From: Dokdonella_A sp937902695
GTDB lineage: Bacteria; Pseudomonadota; Gammaproteobacteria; Xanthomonadales; Rhodanobacteraceae
Length of the DNA stretch: 28,278 nt
NCBI GenBank assembly: GCA_048498135.1
Contig: JBEHYO010000044.1
Location: 1-28,278 of the forward strand
Reading direction: 5' to 3'
The position numbers were made by a program, and so were the translations under genes. Of the stretch, positions 22,638 through 28,278 are shown piece by piece. The notes below the pieces were generated by a model. The model was not told the origin of the DNA. It worked only from the letters and a program-made list of their open reading frames with translations, and made no database searches. Position 1 is the first letter of the stretch, and every line of letters starts with the position of its first letter.

Positions 22638-23891
22638 TCAGCCATACACCGGGAACGCCTTGCACTGCGCCGTCACCTTCGCGCGCACGCTCTCGATCGC
22701 AGCCGCATCGCCCGGCCTGTCGAGCACGTCGCAGATCCAGCCTGCGAGCTCCTCGCACTCCTTCTCGCCGTAGCCGCGCGTCGTCACCGCCGGCGTGCCG
22801 AGGCGCAGGCCCGAGGTCACGAACGGCGAGCGCGGATCGTTCGGCACGGCGTTCTTGTTGACCGTGATGTGCGCGCTGCCGAGCGCGGCTTCGGCGTCCT
22901 TGCCGGTCACGTCGCGGCCGATGAGATCGACGAGGAAGAGATGATTCTCGGTGCCGCCCGAAACGACCTTGTAGCCGCGCGCGGTCAGCGTCTTCGCCAT
23001 CGCCTTCGCGTTCTTAACGACCTGCTGCTGGTACGTCTTGAACGACGGATCGAGCGCTTCCTTGAACGCGACCGCCTTCGCGGCGATCACGTGCATCAGC
23101 GGGCCGCCCTGGATGCCGGGGAACACGATGCTCTGCAGTTTCTTGTCGAGATCTTCGTCGCCGCCTTTCGCGACCACGATGCCGCCGCGCGGACCGCGCA
23201 GCGTCTTGTGCGTCGTCGACGTGACGACATCGGCGTGCGGAACCGGATTCGGATAGACGCCCGCCGCGACGAGACCCGCGACGTGCGCCATGTCGACGAA
23301 GAAATAGGCGCCGACCGATTTCGCGATGGCCGCCATGCGCTCCCAGTCGACGATCTGCGAGTACGCGCTGAAGCCGCCGATGAGCATCTTCGGCTTGTGC
23401 TCGTGCGCGAGGCGATCGACCTCGTCGTAGTCGATGAAGCCTTTCGCATCGACGCCGTACTGCACGGCATTGAAGAGCTTGCCGGAAATGTTGACCTTCG
23501 CGCCGTGCGTCAGGTGCCCGCCGTGCGCGAGCGACATGCCGAGGATCGTGTCGCCCGGCTTCAGCAGCGCGAAGTAGACGGCCTGGTTCGCCTGCGAGCC
23601 CGAGTGCGGCTGCACGTTCGCATAGCCGGCGCCGAAGAGCTCCTTGACGCGCTCGATGGCGAGGCGCTCGGCGATGTCGACGTACTCGCAGCCGCCGTAA
23701 TAGCGCTTGCCGGGATAGCCCTCCGCGTACTTGTTCGTCAGCACGGAGCCTTGCGCCTCGAGCACGCGCGGGCTCGCGTAGTTTTCCGACGCGATCAGCT
23801 CGACGTGGTCTTCCTGGCGGCGGCGCTCGGCGTCGATCGCGTCGGCCAGCTCGTCGTCGAAACCGCGGATGCGAAGCGTGCTCGGGAACAT
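22638..23891 (-). CDS. glyA: Serine hydroxymethyltransferase
   Basis: GlyA interconverts serine and glycine with tetrahydrofolate, the main source of one-carbon units. The 417-residue product has ELIASENYAS, GYPGKRYYGGCEYVD, VQPHSGSQANQAVY, the SLAHGGHLTHG segment, FVDMAHVAGLVAAG and the PLP-lysine motif TSTTHKTLRGPRGG with K229. Length is typical. The 91-nt leader contains a GC-rich imperfect hairpin (about 23937-23967) and a TAACAT that could serve as -10, without a matching -35. No glycine or THF riboswitch was recognised. Confidence 0.98.
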   Translation of the reverse strand: MFPSTLRIRGFDDELADAIDAERRRQEDHVELIASENYASPRVLEAQGSVLTNKYAEGYPGKRYYGGCEYVDIAERLAIERVKELFGAGYANVQPHSGSQANQAVYFALLKPGDTILGMSLAHGGHLTHGAKVNISGKLFNAVQYGVDAKGFIDYDEVDRLAHEHKPKMLIGGFSAYSQIVDWERMAAIAKSVGAYFFVDMAHVAGLVAAGVYPNPVPHADVVTSTTHKTLRGPRGGIVVAKGGDEDLDKKLQSIVFPGIQGGPLMHVIAAKAVAFKEALDPSFKTYQQQVVKNAKAMAKTLTARGYKVVSGGTENHLFLVDLIGRDVTGKDAEAALGSAHITVNKNAVPNDPRSPFVTSGLRLGTPAVTTRGYGEKECEELAGWICDVLDRPGDAAAIESVRAKVTAQCKAFPVYG

Positions 23892-23982
23892 GCGGGATCA
23901 TCGAGTGGAGGCGGGCCCGAATGTTACCGTTTTCCGACGTCCGACGCCGGTTCCGGCGCGTCCGGACGCGGTTTTCGGCCGC

Positions 23983-26085
23983 TCAGGCCTCGATGCGGAG
24001 CGGTGCCCGCCCGGCGTCGCCGCGGGTGGTTTCGTCCCACATCGCCCGAAGCGCGGCCGACAATGCGCGCGCATGGCGCGACACGTCGCCGAACGCGGCG
24101 CGCGCCGCCAGGGGCAGCTCGACGCGCCAGTGGTCGCGTGCGGCGGCATCGGCGGCGAGCGCGCACGCGATGCGCACATAGGTGTCGTGGTCGTGCGCGA
24201 TCCATTCGCTCCTGCCGGCGGCGGCGAGCAGGCTCGCGGTCTGGCGGCCGACCGGCGTCTCGCCTTCGAGCGTCACGACCGGCACGCCCATCGCGAGCGC
24301 ATCGCAACTCGTCGCACAGCCGGAGAATGGAAACGGGTCGAGCGCGATGTCGACGTCCGCCCAGGCGGCCAGCGCGTCGGCGTGCGAACCGAAGCCGGCG
24401 AGCTCGAGCCGATCCGCCTCGATGCCGTGCCGCGCGCAGCGCGCGAGGAAATGCGCGCGCGCCTGGCCATCGTCGAAGGCGCCGGCCTTGAGGCGAAGCA
24501 CGCCGCGCGGGCAGGCGGCGAGGATCGCCGCCCATGCCGCGAGCACGGCATCGTTGAGCTTGGCGACGCGGTTGAAGCAGCCGAAGCGGACGACATCCGC
24601 AGCGCGCGGAACGACGGCGGGAACTGCGGTGACCGGCGAGTGGCAGACGCGGCCGCAGTCGAGATGGACGAGCCGCTCGCTGTAGCGATGCGCAGTCGCC
24701 GCCGGGCTCGTGTGCGCGTCGCTGACGAAGAAGTCGATCGCATCCGAGCCCGTGCTGTGGAAGTAGTCGAGCCAGCTCGCCTGCACGGGCGCCGGCCGCG
24801 CCGACAACGCGCGCAGGCGATTGCCGGGGCTGTGGCCGCCGAGATCGACGAGGATGTCGATGCGGTCGGCCCGGATGGCTTCGACGAGCGCGCCGTCGTC
24901 GAGCGTGTCGATGCGCCGATAAGCGTCCGCGGCGGCGCGAAAGCGCGCGTTGACGGCGTCGTCGACGCTGCCGTTGTCGTAGACGACATGGCGCATCGAC
25001 GCGCGGTCGAGCGCCTCGAACTCGGCCGCGAAGAACGTACCGACGACACCCGCCGAGAAACGCGGCGAGAGCCAGCCGACACGGAGCGGCGTCCCGCGCA
25101 CGTCGCGGAGCGGCGGACGCGGAGCGACGGGCTCGGCGAAGCGGCGCGCCCATTCGCGGTGCGCGGCGGCGATCGAATCGGCGTCGGCATCGGGTGCGTG
25201 CTGGAGTGCGATCAGGCGCGAGCTCGCGGCGACGGCATCGCGTGGATGCGCTTGGGCGAGCGCCGCGTGATCGGCCAGTGCGGCGTCGACATCGGCGCGT
25301 TCGAGCAGGAGCTCGGCGCGCAGCAGCCGCGCGCCGCGATGCCGCGGCGCGGTGGAAAGGAGAGTGCTCGCAGCGGCGATCGCGTCGTCGCTGCGGCGTT
25401 GCGCATCGAGCGCGCAGGCTGCGACGTAGCGCATCGCGGTATCGATGCGCGCGGCTACGTCCGGATCATCGGGCAGCGCCGCGCGCAGGCGGTTCAGGAC
25501 CGCGAGCGCCGCGCTCGTCTGGCCGCTGTCTTCGAGCGCCTCGGCGGCTTCGAGTGCGAGGCGCTTCTCGGCGGCGAGCGGCGGCAGCGCCTGCCCCAGC
25601 CGTTCGGCGACGCCGGCCGGCTGACCGGCGCGACCGGCTGCGCGGAGCCAGTGCAGCAGCGCGCCGGCCTCGCCGGGACGCTGCGTGCTTGCGGCACGAA
25701 AAGCACGCGCGGCTTCGGCCGGCTGATCGAGCCGGTCGAGCGCGAGGCCGAGATTCATGCGCGCGCCGAATCGCGCCGGATCGGTCGCGAGCGCCGCGCG
25801 CGCATCGGCTGCCGCGCGCGCCGCATCCCCGCGATCGAGCGCGACGGCTGCGCGGTTCGCGAGCACGCCCGCATGTGCCGGAGCGAGCGCGAGCGCGCGG
25901 TCGAGCAGCGCGAGCGCATCGTCCGAGCGGCCGAGCTGATGCTCGACCGCGCCGAGCATCTGCAGCGCATCGACGTGACCGGGTTCGCGCGCGAGGATCT
26001 CGCGATAGAGCGCGGCCGCCTCGCCGAGGGCGCCGGCGCGCTGGCGATGGAGCGCGGTGCGCAGAAGGTCGATGATCGGCGCCAT
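23983..26085 (-). CDS. TPR protein with O-GlcNAc-transferase (SPINDLY/OGT, GT41) domain
   Basis: A 700-residue protein. The N-terminal half (about 1-300) is tetratricopeptide-like and Ala-rich (DALQMLGAVEHQLGRSDDALALLDRAL and further degenerate repeats). The C-terminal half (about 330-690) matches GT41: PLRVGWLSPRFSAG, DILVDLGGHSPGNRL, RPAPVQASWLDYF, then FGCFNRVAKLNDAVL and the UDP-sugar site DIALDPFPFSGCATSCDALAMGVPVVTL. It should transfer a sugar from a nucleotide donor to Ser/Thr of unknown proteins in the cytoplasm. The segment usually written Y-P-G-T-T/S-G reads YFHSTG here. Start MAPIIDLLRTAL is the first in-frame Met fitting a TPR N-terminus. The frame upstream is open but runs antisense to ettA. 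Confidence 0.88.
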   Translation of the reverse strand: MAPIIDLLRTALHRQRAGALGEAAALYREILAREPGHVDALQMLGAVEHQLGRSDDALALLDRALALAPAHAGVLANRAAVALDRGDAARAAADARAALATDPARFGARMNLGLALDRLDQPAEAARAFRAASTQRPGEAGALLHWLRAAGRAGQPAGVAERLGQALPPLAAEKRLALEAAEALEDSGQTSAALAVLNRLRAALPDDPDVAARIDTAMRYVAACALDAQRRSDDAIAAASTLLSTAPRHRGARLLRAELLLERADVDAALADHAALAQAHPRDAVAASSRLIALQHAPDADADSIAAAHREWARRFAEPVAPRPPLRDVRGTPLRVGWLSPRFSAGVVGTFFAAEFEALDRASMRHVVYDNGSVDDAVNARFRAAADAYRRIDTLDDGALVEAIRADRIDILVDLGGHSPGNRLRALSARPAPVQASWLDYFHSTGSDAIDFFVSDAHTSPAATAHRYSERLVHLDCGRVCHSPVTAVPAVVPRAADVVRFGCFNRVAKLNDAVLAAWAAILAACPRGVLRLKAGAFDDGQARAHFLARCARHGIEADRLELAGFGSHADALAAWADVDIALDPFPFSGCATSCDALAMGVPVVTLEGETPVGRQTASLLAAAGRSEWIAHDHDTYVRIACALAADAAARDHWRVELPLAARAAFGDVSRHARALSAALRAMWDETTRGDAGRAPLRIEA

Positions 26086-26125
26086 CCCGCCATGATAGCG
26101 AGCCTCCGGCAAGGAGCCGTCCGGC

Positions 26126-26155
26126 ATGACACCGGGGCGCCGCATCGGCGATAAT
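26126..26155 (+). promoter_or_regulatory. Candidate sigma70 promoter of ettA
   Basis: ATGACA (26126-26131) and GATAAT (26150-26155) each match the consensus at five of six bases, 18 bp apart. The predicted start near 26162 leaves a leader of about 95 nt before the ettA ATG. Confidence 0.5.
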
Positions 26156-26188
26156 TCGATATTCCCTGCGTACGCGAAGCCGGGCGCC

Positions 26189-26218
26189 GAGGGCGCGCCG
26201 GTCCAGGCGCGCGCCCTC
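26189..26218 (+). promoter_or_regulatory. Strong hairpin in the ettA leader
   Basis: A perfect 10-bp GC-only-core stem (GAGGGCGCGC / GCGCGCCCTC) with a 10-nt loop, ending 29 nt before the ribosome binding site GGAG (26248-26251). It is not followed by a T-run, so it is not a simple terminator; a role in leader stability or control is possible but unproven. Confidence 0.4.
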
Positions 26219-26256
26219 CCCGGCCGGACTCCGAGCGCGGGGCCAACGGAGACGTC

Positions 26257-27918
26257 ATGCAGTACATCTACACCATGATCGGGGTCAGCAAGATCGTTCC
26301 CCCGAAGCGCGAGATCATCAAGGACATCTCGCTGTCGTTCTTCCCCGGCGCGAAGATCGGGTTGCTCGGCCTCAACGGCTCGGGCAAATCGACCGTGCTG
26401 CGCATCATGGCCGGGGTCGATACCGACTTCAACGGCGAGGCGCGCCCGCAGCCGGACATCAAGATCGGCTTCCTGCCGCAGGAGCCGGCGCTCGATCCGG
26501 CGAAGACCGTGCGCGAGACCGTCGAGGAAGGCGTCGGCGAAATCTTCGAGGCGCAGAAGAAGCTCGAAGGCGTCTACGCGGCCTACGCCGAGGAAGGCGC
26601 CGATTTCGACAAGCTCGCGGCCGAGCAGCAGCGCCTCGAGGCGATCCTCGCGACGAGCGATGCGCACACGCTGGAGCGCACGCTCGAGATCGCCGCGGAT
26701 GCGCTGCGCCTGCCGCCGTGGGACGCGAAGATCGCCAATCTCTCGGGCGGCGAGAAGCGCCGCGTCGCGCTGTGTCGCCTCCTGCTGTCCAAGCCGGACA
26801 TGCTGCTGCTCGACGAGCCGACCAACCATCTCGATGCCGAATCGGTCGAGTGGCTCGAGAACTTCCTGGCGAGCTTTCCCGGCACGGTCGTCGCGGTCAC
26901 GCATGATCGCTACTTCCTCGACAACGCCGCCGAGTGGATCCTCGAGCTCGACCGCGGCCGCGGCATTCCGTGGAAAGGCAACTATTCCTCGTGGCTCGAG
27001 CAGAAGGACGCGCGCCTCGTGCAGGAAGAGGCGGGCGAAAAGGCGCGTCGGAAGGCGATCCAGCGCGAGCTCGAATGGGTGCGCCAGGGCGCGAAGGGTC
27101 GCCAGTCGAAGGGCAAGGCGCGACTCAACCGTTTCGAGGAGCTGAACTCGGTCGAATACCAGGCGCGCAACGAGACGAACGAAATCTACATTCCGCCGGG
27201 CGAGCGGCTCGGCGATCTCGTCGTCGAGTTCAAGCACGTGTCCAAGTCGTTCGGCGACCGGATGCTGATCGACGATCTGAGCTTCAAGGTGCCGGCGGGC
27301 GCGATCGTCGGCATCATCGGTCCGAACGGCGCCGGCAAGTCGACGTTCTTCAAGCTGATCACCGGTGTCGAGAAGCCGGACAAGGGCGAGATCGTCATGG
27401 GCTCGACCGTGAAGCTCGCGTACGTCGACCAGTCGCGCGACTCGCTCGACGGCAAGAAGAACGTCTGGCAGGAAATCTCCGGCGGCGCGGACATGATCAC
27501 GGTCGGCAAGTACCAGACGCCGTCGCGCGCGTACATCGGCCGCTTCAACTTCAAGGGCGCCGACCAGCAGAAGATCGTCGGCCAGCTTTCGGGCGGCGAG
27601 CGCGGGCGGCTGCATCTTGCGAAGACGCTGATGCAGGGCGGCAACGTGCTGCTGCTCGACGAGCCGTCGAACGATCTGGACGTCGAAACGCTGCGCGCGC
27701 TCGAAGAGGCGCTGCTCGAGTTCCCGGGCTCGGCGATGGTGATCTCGCACGACCGCTGGTTCCTCGACCGCATCGCGACGCACATCCTCTCGTTCGAGGG
27801 CGACTCGCACGTCGAGTTCTTCCAGGGCAACTATCGCGAGTACGAAGAGGACAAGAAACGCCGACTTGGCGACGAGGCGGCGCAGCCGCATCGGATTCGT
27901 TACAAGAAGCTGGCTTGA
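26257..27918 (+). CDS. ettA: Energy-dependent translational throttle protein EttA (ABC-F ATPase)
   Basis: EttA binds the ribosomal E site and gates the first elongation cycle according to ATP/ADP. The 553-residue product has two ABC domains without membrane segments: Walker A GLNGSGKST (about 38-46) and GPNGAGKST in the second half, signatures LSGGEKRRVALCR and LSGGERGRLHLAK, and Walker B LLLDEPTNHLD and LLLDEPSNDLD. The linker is rich in Arg/Lys (KGRQSKGKARLNRFEEL), and the N-terminus MQYIYTMIGVSKIVPPKREIIKDIS is typical of EttA. GGAG lies 5 nt before the ATG. It is divergent from the TPR/OGT gene. Confidence 0.97.
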   Translation: MQYIYTMIGVSKIVPPKREIIKDISLSFFPGAKIGLLGLNGSGKSTVLRIMAGVDTDFNGEARPQPDIKIGFLPQEPALDPAKTVRETVEEGVGEIFEAQKKLEGVYAAYAEEGADFDKLAAEQQRLEAILATSDAHTLERTLEIAADALRLPPWDAKIANLSGGEKRRVALCRLLLSKPDMLLLDEPTNHLDAESVEWLENFLASFPGTVVAVTHDRYFLDNAAEWILELDRGRGIPWKGNYSSWLEQKDARLVQEEAGEKARRKAIQRELEWVRQGAKGRQSKGKARLNRFEELNSVEYQARNETNEIYIPPGERLGDLVVEFKHVSKSFGDRMLIDDLSFKVPAGAIVGIIGPNGAGKSTFFKLITGVEKPDKGEIVMGSTVKLAYVDQSRDSLDGKKNVWQEISGGADMITVGKYQTPSRAYIGRFNFKGADQQKIVGQLSGGERGRLHLAKTLMQGGNVLLLDEPSNDLDVETLRALEEALLEFPGSAMVISHDRWFLDRIATHILSFEGDSHVEFFQGNYREYEEDKKRRLGDEAAQPHRIRYKKLA

Positions 27919-27938
27919 CGACGCACGCGGACGCGTGA

Positions 27939-28052
27939 TTTTCCCCTCTCCCGCTTGCGGGAGAGGGTTAGGGTGAGGGCAAGCGTGGTTCGCGATCGCA
28001 AGATTGCCCTCATTCGCCTCCGGCACCTTCTCCGCAAGCGGGAGAAGGAAAA
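27939..28052 (-). repeat. Dispersed ~110-bp repeat with hairpin ends, copy 2 (inverted relative to copy 1)
   Basis: The element fills most of the ettA-pyrF gap. One end is a near-perfect palindrome (27944-27967, CCCTCTCCCGC-TT-GCGGGAGAGGG); the other is a hairpin at 28026-28048 (CCTTCTCC ... GGGAGAAGG). Its reverse complement matches 13550-13660 through both hairpins and the conserved core (GGTGCCGGAGGCG, CGAACCACG, TGCCCTCACCCT). It ends 2 nt before the AAGGAG of pyrF. It could terminate ettA transcripts. Confidence 0.85.
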
Positions 28053-28063
28053 GAAGGAGCGTC

Positions 28064-28278
28064 ATGACGTTTATCGAAACGCTCAGGCAAGCCTGGCACC
28101 AAAACAAATCGCTCGTCTGCGTCGGGCTCGATCCCGAACCGTCGCGTTTTCCTGACCATCTTCGCGACAAACCCGACGCGATCTTCGAGTTCTGCCGCGA
28201 CATCGTCGACGCGACCGCCGATGCCGCGTGCTGCTTCAAGCCCCAGTTCGCGCACTTCGCGGCCCGCAGTGCCGAGGA
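28064..28278 (+). CDS. pyrF: Orotidine 5'-phosphate decarboxylase, N-terminal part (cut by window edge)
   Basis: PyrF decarboxylates OMP to UMP, the last step of de novo pyrimidine synthesis. The 71 visible residues read MTFIETLRQAWHQNKSLVCV then GLDPEPSRFP and, further on, ACCFKPQFAHFAA. VGLDPEPSRFP with a downstream FKPQ.A.F is the pattern of the longer bacterial PyrF subfamily (about 270 residues), so about a quarter is present. AAGGAG (28054-28059) lies 4 nt before the ATG, a strong ribosome binding site. Confidence 0.92.
   Translation, partial: MTFIETLRQAWHQNKSLVCVGLDPEPSRFPDHLRDKPDAIFEFCRDIVDATADAACCFKPQFAHFAARSAE

Noticed and set aside
23937..23967. GC-rich hairpin before glyA as terminator of the TPR/OGT gene
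   Set aside because: The stem is imperfect and is followed by a short A-run on the coding strand, not T, so intrinsic termination is not supported.
23983..28239. A 1418-codon minus-strand open frame including the TPR/OGT gene
   Set aside because: The part beyond 26085 is antisense to ettA, a clear ABC-F gene, and lacks any domain. TPR homology begins at MAPIIDLL.
1..28278. An undescribed multi-gene defence, secretion or biosynthetic system
   Set aside because: All large genes fit known housekeeping families in common synteny. Only two small exported genes and one secreted protein are unexplained, which is too little to propose a system.

Overview
This 28.3 kb window is a gene-dense, very GC-rich stretch of a gammaproteobacterial chromosome. 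The gene orders mraZ-rsmH-ftsL-ftsI-murE-murF-mraY, rsmI<>lpoA-yraN-dolP and glyA-nrdR-ribD-ribE-ribB-ribH-nusB-thiL-pgpA, with rnpB between rsmI and mraZ, most resemble Lysobacterales/Xanthomonadales. That assignment is inferred from synteny memory and was not tested by a search. Nearly all of the window is housekeeping DNA. The accessory part is about 6.7-8.1 kb plus one secreted-protein gene at 15.2-16.6 kb.

Layout. (1) 1-6702, minus strand: the division and cell wall (dcw) cluster, read from right to left. A sigma70-like promoter overlapped by four 10-bp-spaced MraZ boxes drives mraZ, rsmH, ftsL, ftsI, murE, murF and mraY (cut by the window edge). Every gene junction overlaps, four of them as ATGA. 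(2) 6703-8104, accessory: an intergenic region with a 19-bp palindrome, a small frameshifted secreted-protein gene whose Shine-Dalgarno sits in a perfect hairpin, and a small exported protein with an IPTL-CTERM-like tail. (3) 8065-10676, minus strand: rnpB with its intrinsic terminator, a PLP-dependent group II decarboxylase, and rsmI. (4) 10788-16616, plus strand: lpoA, yraN, dolP, an FAD-linked oxidase and a 486-residue secreted protein of unknown function. (5) 16624-26085, minus strand: a TPR/O-GlcNAc-transferase-like protein, glyA, nrdR and the riboflavin genes ribD-ribE-ribB(X)-ribH, then nusB, thiL and pgpA. (6) 26126-28278, plus strand: ettA and the start of pyrF.

How the genes fit together. 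The first block supplies peptidoglycan precursors and septal synthesis. lpoA (activator of a class A PBP) and dolP (outer-membrane lipoprotein) add envelope functions. rsmH and rsmI methylate the same 16S rRNA nucleotide. The riboflavin block carries every step after GTP cyclohydrolase II: the GCHII-like half of RibB lacks its zinc cysteines, so a separate ribA is expected elsewhere.

Two dispersed-repeat families occupy intergenic gaps. One is a ~110-bp element with hairpin ends, present twice in opposite orientation (13550-13660 and 27939-28052). The other is a MITE-like inverted-repeat element placed twice inside the riboflavin block (19071-19173 and 21996-22073). I saw no tRNA, CRISPR array, transposase, phage gene or recognisable new multi-gene system. 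The least explained pieces are the secreted-protein family with its shared C-terminal module, the hairpin over a start site, and the repeats.
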